Source: Eubacterium sp.
GTDB lineage: Bacteria > Bacillota > Clostridia > Lachnospirales > Lachnospiraceae
Length of the DNA: 29,099 nucleotides
Assembly (NCBI GenBank): GCA_003486385.1
Contig: DNFT01000043.1
Span: 1 to 29,099 of the forward strand
Direction of reading: 5' to 3'
Notes under the pieces: model-generated
Database searches by the model: none
Seen by the model: the letters and a program-made list of their open reading frames with translations, nothing else
Told to the model about the DNA's origin: nothing
Made by a program: the position numbers and the translations under genes
Shown: positions 14,730 through 23,336 of the stretch, piece by piece
Layout: each line of letters starts with the position of its first letter
How positions within the stretch are numbered: position 1 is the stretch's first letter

Positions 14730-15923
14730 ATGAATGAGCTTGAAAAAGTTATATGCAATGATGTTATGGCAGACCATCAGTATGTTGTGGATTTGAGAAG
14801 ATATTTCCACATGAACCCTGAGACGGCAAAGGAGGAGTTCGGCACCGCAAAGCGCATAGAGGAGGAGCTTGACAAGCTTGGAATTGAGCATAAGCGTGTC
14901 GGAGAGACGGGCGTATATGCAGAAATTAAAGGAAATCTTGCAGGGGATAAGACGATTGTGCTGAGGGCTGACATAGATGCACTTGATGTCGAGGAGGCAC
15001 ATGAATGTCCTTACAAGAGTACTATACCGGGGAAAATGCATGCCTGCGGACATGACGCTCATGCCGCTGCACTGGTGGGTGCGGCAAGAATATTAGCTGC
15101 CAATAAGGATAAGTTCGGTGGTACGGTACGTCTTACCTTCCAGCAGGGCGAGGAGATTGGCTATGGTGCAAGACTCTTTGTGGATGGCGGTTATCTTGAC
15201 GGAGCGGACAGAACCTTCGGAATACATGTAAGCTCAGCTTATGATGTAGGAAAGGTTGTAGCTTCAGTCGGTCCTAACAATGCCAGTGTTGACTGGTTCA
15301 GGATATCCGTTCACGGAAAATCAGCACATGTGTCGACACCTCACCTTGGAGTGGATGCGCTTTACATCGCTAGTCAGATAGTTGTTGCGATACAGGCGCT
15401 TATAACAAGAAGAACCAATCCTCTTGAGAGCATTCTCATAGGTATAGGCAAGCTTGATGCCGGAACCGCTTATAATGTTGTGGCTGAGGAGGCTGCGATG
15501 GAGGGAACAATCCGTGTATTCTCACCGGAGCTTAGAAAGGCGACTAAGGAGAGAATAGAGCTTGTTGCTTCGTCTATAGCTGCGATGTACGGTGGGACTG
15601 TGTCTATAGAGTGGAAGGATTTCACATCACCGCTCATAAATGACGAGGAATCCACGCTTGAGGTGAGAAAGGTTCTCACATCTGTATTCGGCAAGGATAG
15701 CGTAGTTGAGAGCAGGACACCGTCACTTGGCGGGGATGATTTTGCCGAATATATCCTAAAGGTTCCGGGCTGCTACGCATTCGTCGGTTCGAGAAACCCT
15801 GAGGTGCCTGAGACAGGTGTGGCACACCACAATTCTCATTTTGATGTGGATGATGGAGCGCTCTCAGTTATGGTAAACCTTATGAGCAGTTATGCGATAG
15901 AGTTCCTGAACGGTGAAGTTTAA
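14730..15923 (+). CDS. M20-family amidohydrolase (N-acyl-amino-acid/hippurate hydrolase type)
   Basis: 397 residues, with AGGAGAG before the ATG. It is a zinc/manganese hydrolase of the M20D type: 'LRADIDALDV', the ligand-bearing motif 'MHACGHDAHAA' (C106, H108), the catalytic Glu pair in 'QQGEEIGYG' (E141-E142), 'FGIHVSS', and the C-terminal metal motif 'LGGDDFAEY'. Family members remove acyl groups from amino acids (hippurate, N-acetyl or indoleacetyl conjugates). It sits directly after metNIQ, so an acylated methionine or related amino acid is a reasonable guess for its substrate, but the sequence does not fix it. A 15-base inverted repeat follows. Confidence 0.88.
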   Translation: MNELEKVICNDVMADHQYVVDLRRYFHMNPETAKEEFGTAKRIEEELDKLGIEHKRVGETGVYAEIKGNLAGDKTIVLRADIDALDVEEAHECPYKSTIPGKMHACGHDAHAAALVGAARILAANKDKFGGTVRLTFQQGEEIGYGARLFVDGGYLDGADRTFGIHVSSAYDVGKVVASVGPNNASVDWFRISVHGKSAHVSTPHLGVDALYIASQIVVAIQALITRRTNPLESILIGIGKLDAGTAYNVVAEEAAMEGTIRVFSPELRKATKERIELVASSIAAMYGGTVSIEWKDFTSPLINDEESTLEVRKVLTSVFGKDSVVESRTPSLGGDDFAEYILKVPGCYAFVGSRNPEVPETGVAHHNSHFDVDDGALSVMVNLMSSYAIEFLNGEV

Positions 15924-15941
15924 TAAAAAAATAACTTTATA

Positions 15942-15989
15942 AAGACCTGCACTATGGTATATAATGATATCATACATAGTGCAGGTCTT
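15942..15989. terminator. inverted repeat, probable terminator
   Basis: Perfect 15-base arms AAGACCTGCACTATG (15942-15956) and CATAGTGCAGGTCTT (15975-15989) flank an 18-base loop that is itself partly self-complementary. AT-rich sequence with a T5 run follows a few bases later. It closes the met/amidohydrolase transcript; symmetry suggests it could act in both directions. Confidence 0.7.
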
Positions 15990-16106
15990 ATGTATTTTTA
16001 TAAGGTTATTGCGGAGCTTAATGTATGACAGCCGGACATAGTGCGTTTTTGTTGTTGGATTTGAGCTTTGAAATTATTCGTATATTATAATGAAGAGGAG
16101 ATTGCA

Positions 16107-16865
16107 ATGTCAAAAAAATATATTTCATGGAATGTAAACGGTCTTAGAGCCTGCCTTGACAAAGGCTTTATGGATTTTTTTGATAAGGTTGATGCCGATG
16201 CGGTATGCCTTCAGGAGATTAAGCTTTCGGAGGGACAGCTTGCATGGGACAAGCCGGGCTATCATGCATACTGGAACTATGCCAAAAAGAAAGGTTATTC
16301 GGGAACAGCGATATTCTCAAAGGAGGAGCCGCTGAGCGTTTACTACGATATGGGCATCGAGGAGCATGACAACGAAGGAAGAATAATCGCACTCGAATAT
16401 GCGGATTATTATCTTGTCACGGTCTACACGCCGAATTCACAGAGAGGTCTTGAGAGGCTTGATTACAGAATGAAGTGGGAGGATGATTTCAGGGTCTATC
16501 TTAATAAGCTTCGCGAAAACAAGCCTGTCATCGTGTGCGGTGACATGAATGTGGCGCACAAGGAGATTGACCTTAAGAACCCTAAGAGCAACCGCAAGAA
16601 TGCGGGCTTTACCGATAAGGAGAGGGGAAAGATGACAGAGCTTCTTGACAGCGGTTTTATAGATACATTCAGATATTTTTACCCGGATGTAACCGACAGA
16701 TACTCATGGTGGTCATATATGTTCCATGCAAGAGAAAACAACGCAGGGTGGCGCATCGATTATTTTCTTGTATCTGAGGAGCTGAAGGACAGGCTGGTGA
16801 GTGCGGACATTCATCACAGCGTGATGGGCTCGGATCACTGTCCTGTTGAACTGGTGATAAAATAG
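16107..16865 (+). CDS. xth: exodeoxyribonuclease III / AP endonuclease
   Basis: 252 residues. I used the ATG at 16107 with AAGAGGAG upstream; the frame is open from 16068 but that extension has no ribosome site. This is the ExoIII/ExoA class of Mg-dependent nucleases that cut DNA at abasic sites and degrade 3' ends in base-excision repair. Motifs: 'SWNVNGLRA' (N9, N11), 'LQEIKL' (E37), 'YSGTAIFSK', 'CGDMNVAH', the 'NAGFTDKER' loop, 'GWRIDYFLVS' and the terminal 'GSDHCPVEL' with the catalytic Asp-His. Confidence 0.94.
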   Translation: MSKKYISWNVNGLRACLDKGFMDFFDKVDADAVCLQEIKLSEGQLAWDKPGYHAYWNYAKKKGYSGTAIFSKEEPLSVYYDMGIEEHDNEGRIIALEYADYYLVTVYTPNSQRGLERLDYRMKWEDDFRVYLNKLRENKPVIVCGDMNVAHKEIDLKNPKSNRKNAGFTDKERGKMTELLDSGFIDTFRYFYPDVTDRYSWWSYMFHARENNAGWRIDYFLVSEELKDRLVSADIHHSVMGSDHCPVELVIK

Positions 16866-16881
16866 CAAGGGGTGATTGCGA

Positions 16882-18027
16882 ATGGATGCTGCAAATGAGA
16901 ATTTAAATCTTTTAAACATGACAGAACAGGAAAAGATTATTCCGGCAGGAGAAAATGCAGAGACTGATAATCAGCCTGAACTTATGGATGAATCTGTTCA
17001 GGAAGCGATAAAGGAAAATGAACAGGAAGCCGTGCCTGAAATAACTGATGGTGAAGTCATTACACAGACTGAAAAGAAAAAGAAGGTCAGAACCCATGCT
17101 TCGCTTGCGAAAAATATCGTGTCACTTGTATTTTTTACACTTTCGCTTGTTTTTGGAATAACAGCAAGCACCCTGTTCCTTGTGCGTGAGTCATTGACAA
17201 CTCAGTCGGTAAGTCAGTCTGTAAAAAATATGACATTGGGCGATACCGGCATTGGATTCTGGTTCGGACAACAGGGGCAGGATGTAACACTCGACGAATA
17301 TATGACGGATGTGTTCAATTCCTCAGGTGTTGTGAGTGTACAGCAGAAGGACGTAAAGAAGCTTCTTGACAGTGCTTTTGTCAAGAATTTTGTGACTGAC
17401 AGGTTGAATGGATATATATCAGACTTTATGTATGGCACAGGCGAGGGCAGCATAAATGTTGATGAGGTTATGAGTCTGCTAGGTGACAACTGGGCTGAGG
17501 TGAGTGTTAAACTTGGCATTGATAATGCCAAAGTAAAGGGAAAAACACAGGACGATATCAGGGCTGAGGTGCTTACAGGGGTATATAACAGACTTGTGCA
17601 GGATATACACTTTGGAAGCTTCACATTGTCAAAATTCAGAAAAGAGTTTCCTGTCATCATGAATGTGGCAAGCTCGCTTATTACATATCCTGCAATGCTT
17701 TCGATGGCGGCTGTGGCAGTACTTTTGTGGTTTATCATTTTATTTATGAACATAAGATACTGCGGAGGCTTCAGATATATCGGAAGATGCATGAGCCTTA
17801 TTGGAATTGTCAATCTTGCCGCTGCGGGGGCGATGTATGTGCTTCCGGTAGTACTTAACGGAATATTTGGTCTGGGGTATGATTTTTATATATCGTTTAT
17901 GAGCCTGCAGGTTATGCGTGCACTGTTCGCAGGCACAGGCTTCCTGGTGTGCGGAATTATAATCACTTTTTTTGGAAAGATGCTAAGGGCTGTGAGAAAG
18001 AGAATATTAAGGCGGAAATTGACATAA
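16882..18027 (+). CDS. hypothetical membrane protein
   Basis: 381 residues; ATG at 16882 with AAGGGGTG upstream (a TTG six bases earlier is less likely). The first ~70 residues are acidic and low complexity, with many Glu and Gln and no signal peptide. Residues about 78-102 form a membrane helix ('SLVFFTLSLVFGITASTLF'), then comes a ~150-residue extracytoplasmic segment, and three helices cluster in the C-terminal third ('LSMAAVAVLLWFIILFM', 'SLIGIVNLAAAGAMY', 'ALFAGTGFLVCGIIITFFG'), ending in the basic tail 'RAVRKRILRRKLT'. I do not recognise the family. It begins 16 bases after the exonuclease gene and may be co-transcribed. Its 3' end contains the gpmI -35 box. Confidence 0.75.
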   Translation: MDAANENLNLLNMTEQEKIIPAGENAETDNQPELMDESVQEAIKENEQEAVPEITDGEVITQTEKKKKVRTHASLAKNIVSLVFFTLSLVFGITASTLFLVRESLTTQSVSQSVKNMTLGDTGIGFWFGQQGQDVTLDEYMTDVFNSSGVVSVQQKDVKKLLDSAFVKNFVTDRLNGYISDFMYGTGEGSINVDEVMSLLGDNWAEVSVKLGIDNAKVKGKTQDDIRAEVLTGVYNRLVQDIHFGSFTLSKFRKEFPVIMNVASSLITYPAMLSMAAVAVLLWFIILFMNIRYCGGFRYIGRCMSLIGIVNLAAAGAMYVLPVVLNGIFGLGYDFYISFMSLQVMRALFAGTGFLVCGIIITFFGKMLRAVRKRILRRKLT

Positions 18028-18047
18028 TTTTGTCAGTATGGTACAAT
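18019..18047 (+). promoter_or_regulatory. gpmI promoter
   Basis: TTGACA (18019-18024), spacer 17 and TACAAT (18042-18047) with an extended TGG just before the -10: an almost perfect sigma-A promoter. The -35 overlaps the last codons of the preceding gene. It fits the high expression expected of a glycolytic enzyme. Confidence 0.78.
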
Positions 18048-18134
18048 TTCACACGGAAAAGGAACAGATGGTGCGGGTAGTACATTTGCATATGCACTGT
18101 TTGGAAAAATATAAATCTAAAGGAGAATATTACA

Positions 18135-19676
18135 ATGAGAAAGAAACCGGTTGTACTTATGGTACTTGATGGCTACGGACTTAGTGACCGTACAGAGGGA
18201 AATGCTATTGCACTTGCCAACACACCTGTTATGGACAAGCTTATGAAGGAGTGTCCTTTTGTAAAGGGAAATGCTTCAGGACTTGCGGTAGGACTTCCAG
18301 ATGGACAGATGGGTAATTCCGAGGTTGGTCATATGAACATCGGTGCCGGACGTATCATATATCAGGATCTTACAAGAATAACAAAGGCAATCGAGGATGG
18401 CGATTTCTTCGAGAACAAGGCTCTCCTTGCTGCTATGGAGAACTGCAAGAAGAACAATTCAGACCTTCACCTGTGGGGACTTTTATCAGACGGTGGTGTT
18501 CATAGCCATATTTCACATGTATATGGACTTCTCGAGCTTGCCAAGAAGTGCGGAGTTGAGAAGGTGTATGTTCACGCTTTCTTAGACGGACGTGATACCC
18601 CTCCGGCATCAGGCAGGGATTATGTTGCCAAGCTTGAAGAAAAGATGGCAGAGATTGGCGTCGGCAAGGTAGCTTCACTTTCAGGTCGTTACTATGCAAT
18701 GGACAGAGATAACAACTGGGACAGAGTTAAGAAAGCTTATGATTCACTCGTACTCGGAGAGGGCGTTAAGGCTGCAAGTGCTGTCAAGGCTATGGAGGAT
18801 TCCTATGCTGAGGGCGTTACAGATGAGTTCGTAATTCCTACAGTAATCACAGATGAGGCAGGTAACCCATTATCAGTTGTAAAGGAGAACGATTCAGTTA
18901 TCTTCTTCAACTTCCGTCCTGACCGTGCAAGGGAAATGACAAGAGCATTCTGCGATGACAAGTTCACAGGCTTTGACAGAAAGTTCATTCCTCTTACATT
19001 TGTATGCTTCAAGGATTATGATGAGACAATCCCTAACAAGCTTATCGCATTTGAGAACGGCAGCATCAAGAATACATTCGGTGAGTATATCGCAAGCAAG
19101 GGACTTAAGCAGCTTCGACTTGCCGAGACAGAGAAGTACGCACATGTCACATTCTTCTTCAACGGTGGTGTTGAGGAGCCTAATGTAGACGAGGCAAGAC
19201 TTCTTGTAAACAGCCCTAAGGATGTAGCTACCTATGACCTCAAGCCGGAGATGAGTGCTCCTGAGGTTGGCATGGATCTCGTCGAGGCTATCAAGTCCGA
19301 CAAGTACGATGTTATTATCATCAACTTCGCTAACCCTGACATGGTAGGACACACAGGTGTTATTCCGGCAGCAATCAAGGCTGTTGAGAGAGTAGACCAG
19401 CTTGTAGGTGATGCAGTTCAGGCAGTCAAGGACGTCGACGGTGTTCTCTTTATCTGTGCAGACCACGGAAACGCAGAGAAGATGATTGACTATGAGACAG
19501 GTAAGCCTCATACAGCACACACAACGAACCCTGTTCCGTTTATCCTTGTGAACGCTGACCCATCCTATAAGCTCAGAGAGGGCGGCTGCCTTGCCGATAT
19601 CGCTCCTACACTTCTTGAGATTATGGGACTTCCTCAGCCTGCTGAGATGACAGGAAAGTCCCTCATAGTAAAATAA
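18135..19676 (+). CDS. gpmI: 2,3-bisphosphoglycerate-independent phosphoglycerate mutase
   Basis: 513 residues, the standard length. It interconverts 3- and 2-phosphoglycerate in glycolysis using two Mn ions and a phosphoserine intermediate. Visible motifs: 'VVLMVLDGYGLS' (metal ligand D12), the catalytic serine S62 in 'GQMGNSEVGHMNIGAGR', 'HAFLDGRDTPP', 'FFNFRPDRAREMT', 'NFANPDMVGHTG' and 'CADHGNAEKM', plus the C-terminal 'PAEMTGKS'. AAAGGAG precedes the ATG. Codons here are more uniform (many TTC, AAG, CTT) than in its neighbours, consistent with strong expression. A strong terminator follows. Confidence 0.96.
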   Translation: MRKKPVVLMVLDGYGLSDRTEGNAIALANTPVMDKLMKECPFVKGNASGLAVGLPDGQMGNSEVGHMNIGAGRIIYQDLTRITKAIEDGDFFENKALLAAMENCKKNNSDLHLWGLLSDGGVHSHISHVYGLLELAKKCGVEKVYVHAFLDGRDTPPASGRDYVAKLEEKMAEIGVGKVASLSGRYYAMDRDNNWDRVKKAYDSLVLGEGVKAASAVKAMEDSYAEGVTDEFVIPTVITDEAGNPLSVVKENDSVIFFNFRPDRAREMTRAFCDDKFTGFDRKFIPLTFVCFKDYDETIPNKLIAFENGSIKNTFGEYIASKGLKQLRLAETEKYAHVTFFFNGGVEEPNVDEARLLVNSPKDVATYDLKPEMSAPEVGMDLVEAIKSDKYDVIIINFANPDMVGHTGVIPAAIKAVERVDQLVGDAVQAVKDVDGVLFICADHGNAEKMIDYETGKPHTAHTTNPVPFILVNADPSYKLREGGCLADIAPTLLEIMGLPQPAEMTGKSLIVK

Positions 19677-19740
19677 GGGATAACGGGTCAGCTTGGATAA
19701 TTTTACAGGCTTAAAAGACAAGTTATAAAAATAATACTTG

Positions 19741-19788
19741 AAAAAGAGCACCGACTATGTTAAGATAGACAGAGTTGGTGCTCTTTTT
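19741..19788 (+). terminator. gpmI terminator
   Basis: AAAAAGAGCACCGAC (19741-19755) and GTTGGTGCTCTTTTT (19774-19788) pair with one wobble; the stem merges into the T-run. The matching A-run makes it usable in both directions. Confidence 0.85.
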
Positions 19789-19860
19789 GCGCAAAAGTAA
19801 TCCGTGATGGTTTTAATAAAAGCAGCACTTATTGGTATATTTGCTTAGGAGGTGTGGATC

Positions 19861-20094
19861 ATGGCAGTTTTGAAGATAATATTAACAGTGATTTTTGTGA
19901 TTGATTGTATAGCTTTATCAGCAATAGTGTTACTTCAGGAGGGTAAGAGCGCAGGACTTGGTGCGATAAGCGGCGCTGCTGAGACTTACTGGGGCAGGAA
20001 CAAGGGACGTTCAGTGGAAGGTAAGCTTGAAAAGTTTACTACCATCGCTGCAATAGCTTTCCTTGTAATTGCATTAGTACTTAATGTATTTTAA
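19861..20094 (+). CDS. secG: preprotein translocase subunit SecG
   Basis: 77 residues; the ATG at 19861 is eight bases after AGGAGG, whereas an upstream GTG overlaps that site. It has two membrane helices (about 3-22 and 54-75) joined by the conserved cytoplasmic loop 'VLLQEGKSAGLGAISGAAETYWGRNKG', the SecG signature. It assists the SecYEG channel during protein export. It stands before rnr and smpB, as in many Firmicutes, but has its own terminator. Confidence 0.92.
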   Translation: MAVLKIILTVIFVIDCIALSAIVLLQEGKSAGLGAISGAAETYWGRNKGRSVEGKLEKFTTIAAIAFLVIALVLNVF

Positions 20095-20100
20095 CTACTG

Positions 20101-20134
20101 ACACCCTTGCAGATAACACTGCGAGGGTGTTTTT
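20101..20134 (+). terminator. secG terminator
   Basis: ACACCCTTGCAG (20101-20112) and CTGCGAGGGTGT (20119-20130) pair with one mismatch-level wobble around ATAACA and end in TTTT. Confidence 0.85.
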
Positions 20135-20153
20135 GCGTAAATGTGTAATTTTG

Positions 20154-20271
20154 TGAACGCAGAATAAGCAATCCCCCGCTTCAAGTGTGTAGAACACTAA
20201 GCGGTGGGTAAGGGGGATGCGAACTGCGTTCATGAGCAGGCAGCGAAAGCGGATTGCGAAATGTCCGCTTT
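20154..20271. repeat. nested palindromic intergenic element
   Basis: Outer arms TGAACGCAG (20154-20162) and CTGCGTTCA (20224-20232) enclose ATCCCCC (20171-20177) with GGGGGAT (20212-20218), and inside that AGTGT/ACACT. An adjacent hairpin is AAAGCGGA (20246-20253) with TCCGCTTT (20264-20271). Part of the second hairpin recurs at 11754-11776, so it is probably a dispersed repeat. It fills the gap between secG and rnr. Confidence 0.65.
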
Positions 20272-20323
20272 ACTGAGGTATGTTGTGCGGCTTATCAGAT
20301 ACACGATTGTTTAGTGAAACATC

Positions 20324-20332
20324 TGATATAAT
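20324..20332 (+). promoter_or_regulatory. possible rnr promoter (extended -10)
   Basis: TGATATAAT at 20324-20332 is an extended -10 box; no good -35 is seen at the usual distance. It lies about 30 bases before the rnr start. Confidence 0.42.
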
Positions 20333-20363
20333 TAAATGTTTATTGTATAGAACGGAGGGGAAT

Positions 20364-22490
20364 ATGGACGAATTATTTGAGCAGAGAAAAAAGATGATAG
20401 CGGAGCTGGTTCATGATGAACTGTATGTTCCGATGAAGATAAAGGAGCTTGCAATTTTCTTAAATGTTGCGAAGGAGGACAGGCATGAGCTTGAGCGCGT
20501 GCTTGACAGTCTTGTTTCGGAGGGAAAGCTGACAATCACGAAGAAGGGCAAGTACATGAAGCCTGACACGTCGCAGATAACAGGTGTGTTTGAGAGCCAT
20601 CCCAACGGCTTCGGCTTCGTAACCATAGAAGGAGAACCGGATGACGTGTTCATACCGGCTAAATACACAGCAGGTGCACTTCACCATGACAGGGTCCAGA
20701 TAGTCATAACCTGTGAGAAGTCACAGGGGAGAAGGCGTGAGGGAAGAGTCGTCAAGGTGTTAGAGCACGGGGCGGATCACCTTGTGGGCTACTATCAGAA
20801 GGCGAAGAGCTACGGCTTTGTAAGACCCGATGACCAGCATTTTCTAAAGGATATATATATACCCGCCGGGTGTGATATGGGTGCGGTCAATGGACATAAG
20901 GTGGTTGTGAAGATAACCAATTACGGCGATGACACACATAAGCCTGAGGGAAAGGTTATTGAGATTCTCGGACATGTCAACGATCCGGGAACAGACATAA
21001 TGTCCGTTATCGCGGCATATGATATACCGGTGGAGTTCCCAAAGGAGGTCATGGACAGCCTTTCGGCAATTCCGGACAGCGTGGATTCCAAGGCAAGTGC
21101 TGGCAGGGTTGATTTCCGTAATTTACAGACGGTCACAATCGACGGTGAGGACGCGAAGGATCTTGATGATGCCATAAGCATTTCAAAAAATAAGGATGGC
21201 TATACTCTTGGCGTGCATATCGCGGATGTCAGCAACTATGTGACGGAGAATTCACCGCTTGACAAGGAGGCAAAAAGCAGGGGAACCAGCGTGTACCTTG
21301 TCGACAGGGTTATACCTATGCTTCCGCATAAGCTCTCTAACGGAATATGTTCACTCAACGAAGGAGTTGACAGACTGGCGTTAAGCTGTGTGATGGATAT
21401 TGATTTTAAGGGAAATATAGTCGGACACAGAATATGTGAGTCGGTTATAAATGTTGACTGCCGCATGTCGTACACATCCGTGAAGAAGATACTTGTCGAT
21501 GACGACGTAGAGGAGAAGGAAAGGTATTCCGACCTTGTCGATATGTTTTTCCTTATGAAGGAGCTGTCTGAGCTTCTAAGGAGCAGAAGAGAGAACAGAG
21601 GCTCAATAGACTTCGATTTTCCTGAGAGCAGGATTATTCTTGATAAAAATGGAAAACCTATAGATATCAAGCCTTATGAGCGAAATGTCGCCACAAGAAT
21701 CATAGAGGACTTCATGCTCGCGGCAAATGAGACCGTGGCTGAGGATTTCTTCTGGCAGGAGCTTCCGTTCGTGTACAGAACGCATGATGACCCGGATCCG
21801 GAGAAGATAAGAAGCCTTGCGACATTCATAAACAACTTCGGATATTCAATCCGCATGGGTCAGGATTATGTCCACCCTAAGGAGCTGCAGAAGCTTCTTG
21901 CGTCCATACAGGATTCGCCTGAGGAGCCGCTCATATCAAGACTCACACTAAGAAGCATGAAGAGAGCGCAGTACTCGACGGAGTGCACCGGACATTTCGG
22001 ATTATCCGCCAAGTATTACTGCCACTTCACATCGCCGATAAGAAGATATCCGGATCTCCAGATTCACAGGATTATCAAGGAGAATCTTCACGGTGGACTG
22101 ACCGGAAGACGCATAGAGCATTATGAGCGTATTCTGCCCGAGGTAGCAAAGAATTCAAGCCTTATGGAGCGCAGAGCCGATGACGCGGAGCGTGACACCG
22201 ATAAGCTCAAGAAGGTTGAGTACATGTCATCGCGTATCGGAAATATGTATGACGGAGTGATATCCGGAGTAACCGCCTATGGCTTCTATGTGGAGCTGCC
22301 TGATACCATAGAAGGAATGGTTCACATAAATACCTTGGAGGATGACTACTATATATTTGATGAGACACACTATGAGCTATACGGTGAAGTTACACATAAG
22401 ACATATAAGCTGGGGCAGCAGGTGACTGTTGAGGTTGTGGGAACGGATAAGCTTATGAGAACCATTGATTTTGAGGTTGTGCAGAAGTGA
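20364..22490 (+). CDS. rnr: ribonuclease R
   Basis: 708 residues. ATG 20364 follows GGAGGGG and gives the expected N-terminus; the frame is open upstream but without support. RNase R is a processive 3'-5' exoribonuclease that degrades structured RNA and takes part with SmpB-tmRNA in clearing defective mRNA. Domains in order: N-terminal helical/HTH region to ~70; cold-shock OB domains ('GVFESHPNGFGFVTIEG' near 75, 'AKSYGFVRPDDQHF'); catalytic RNB domain with the Asp cluster 'DGEDAKDLDDAIS' starting at D260; and a C-terminal S1 domain ('MYDGVISGVTAYGFYVEL' at 628). It lies upstream of smpB, the usual arrangement. Confidence 0.95.
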   Translation: MDELFEQRKKMIAELVHDELYVPMKIKELAIFLNVAKEDRHELERVLDSLVSEGKLTITKKGKYMKPDTSQITGVFESHPNGFGFVTIEGEPDDVFIPAKYTAGALHHDRVQIVITCEKSQGRRREGRVVKVLEHGADHLVGYYQKAKSYGFVRPDDQHFLKDIYIPAGCDMGAVNGHKVVVKITNYGDDTHKPEGKVIEILGHVNDPGTDIMSVIAAYDIPVEFPKEVMDSLSAIPDSVDSKASAGRVDFRNLQTVTIDGEDAKDLDDAISISKNKDGYTLGVHIADVSNYVTENSPLDKEAKSRGTSVYLVDRVIPMLPHKLSNGICSLNEGVDRLALSCVMDIDFKGNIVGHRICESVINVDCRMSYTSVKKILVDDDVEEKERYSDLVDMFFLMKELSELLRSRRENRGSIDFDFPESRIILDKNGKPIDIKPYERNVATRIIEDFMLAANETVAEDFFWQELPFVYRTHDDPDPEKIRSLATFINNFGYSIRMGQDYVHPKELQKLLASIQDSPEEPLISRLTLRSMKRAQYSTECTGHFGLSAKYYCHFTSPIRRYPDLQIHRIIKENLHGGLTGRRIEHYERILPEVAKNSSLMERRADDAERDTDKLKKVEYMSSRIGNMYDGVISGVTAYGFYVELPDTIEGMVHINTLEDDYYIFDETHYELYGEVTHKTYKLGQQVTVEVVGTDKLMRTIDFEVVQK

Positions 22491-22524
22491 TATGCTATTA
22501 TTTGGGTTATAGGAATAAAACGCC

Positions 22525-22682
22525 TGGTATTTAAAATACTTAGTGTTTAAAGTGCATAATATTTAAAGTATTTTGAATTTAAAGTGCATAGTATTTAAAG
22601 TATTTTGAATTTAAAATGCATAATATTTAAAGTGTTTTGTGTTTAAAATGCTCAGTATTTAAAATGTATTGTATTTGAAAAC
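22525..22682. repeat. AT-rich 32-bp tandem repeat, five units
   Basis: Five units start at 22525, 22556, 22588, 22620 and 22652 (31, 32, 32, 32 and 31 bases). Each has the form TATTTAAAGTATTTTG then AATTTAAAGTGCATAG, so it is itself two 16-base half-units sharing ATTTAAA. Units 2 and 3 differ at only two positions; the outer ones are more diverged. It lies between rnr and the smpB promoter, where no coding frame is present. Confidence 0.8.
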
Positions 22683-22713
22683 ATAAACTGTTAGTTTAAT
22701 TTCAAAATATCCA

Positions 22714-22743
22714 TTGCAAAAAGCTTGGTTCATGTGGTATAAT
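22714..22743 (+). promoter_or_regulatory. smpB promoter
   Basis: TTGCAA (22714-22719), spacer 18, and TATAAT (22738-22743) preceded by TGG, an extended -10. It is about 30 bases before the smpB ATG and directly downstream of the tandem repeat. Confidence 0.68.
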
Positions 22744-22772
22744 TCCGATTGTTGACGAAAGGAAAGAAAACT

Positions 22773-23243
22773 ATGGGCGATAAAGATAATTACAAGTTAA
22801 TAGCGAACAATAAAAAAGCCTACTTTGATTACTTTATCGAGGATACATGGGAGGCAGGTATAGCACTCCACGGAACTGAGGTCAAGTCAGTCCGCATGGG
22901 AAAGTGCAGTATCAAGGAAGCTTTCATCCGTGTCGAGGATGGAGAGGTGTTTGTCTACAACATGCACATCAGTCCTTATGAGAAGGGCAACATTTTTAAC
23001 AAGGATCCGCTCCGCGTTAAGAAGCTTCTTCTTCACAGACATGAGGTCAACAAGATTCTGGGTGAGGTGACCCAGAAGGGTTATACCCTTGTGCCGCTTC
23101 AGGTTTATCTAAAGGGTAGTCTTGTCAAGGTTCAGGTTGGACTTGGACGCGGCAAGAAGCTCTATGATAAGAGAGATACTATTGCCAAGAAAGATCAGCG
23201 AAGAGAAGCTGAGAAGGATTTTAAGATTAAGAATCTCTACTAA
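22773..23243 (+). CDS. smpB: SsrA-binding protein SmpB
   Basis: 156 residues. The ATG at 22773 follows AAAGGAAAG; upstream in-frame codons are an artefact. SmpB binds tmRNA and places it in the decoding centre of stalled ribosomes. Signatures: 'NKKAYFDYFIEDTWEAGIAL', 'GTEVKSVRMGKCSIKEAF', 'NMHISPYEKGN', 'RKLLLH'-like 'VKKLLLHRHEVNKI', 'KVQVGLGRGKKLYDKR' and the basic tail 'KKDQRREAEKDFKIKNLY'. It is immediately upstream of its RNA partner ssrA. Confidence 0.96.
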   Translation: MGDKDNYKLIANNKKAYFDYFIEDTWEAGIALHGTEVKSVRMGKCSIKEAFIRVEDGEVFVYNMHISPYEKGNIFNKDPLRVKKLLLHRHEVNKILGEVTQKGYTLVPLQVYLKGSLVKVQVGLGRGKKLYDKRDTIAKKDQRREAEKDFKIKNLY

Positions 23244-23307
23244 AATATATCATATACATCGGTGATGGACCTGGATAATGTTTTGGAAAGGTCTGTCAAG
23301 AGCTGAT

Positions 23308-23322
23308 CAGAGCTATGCTCTG
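23308..23322 (+). other. hairpin in the ssrA leader
   Basis: CAGAGC-TAT-GCTCTG is a perfect six-base-pair hairpin 15 bases upstream of the mature tmRNA 5' end. It may be a processing signal in the precursor or end the smpB transcript. Confidence 0.4.
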
Positions 23323-23336
23323 TCTGCTATATATCC

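Noticed and set aside
16086..16091. TATAAT before the exonuclease gene as its promoter
   Set aside because: Transcription would start inside or after the ribosome site at 16093-16100, and no -35 is at a proper distance.
18894..19751. Long minus-strand open frame opposite gpmI
   Set aside because: It overlaps a highly conserved gene and its composition (many Cys, Leu, Ser) is typical of a frame shadow.
22525..22682. CRISPR array or coding repeat between rnr and smpB
   Set aside because: Units are contiguous with no spacers, and no frame is open through them.
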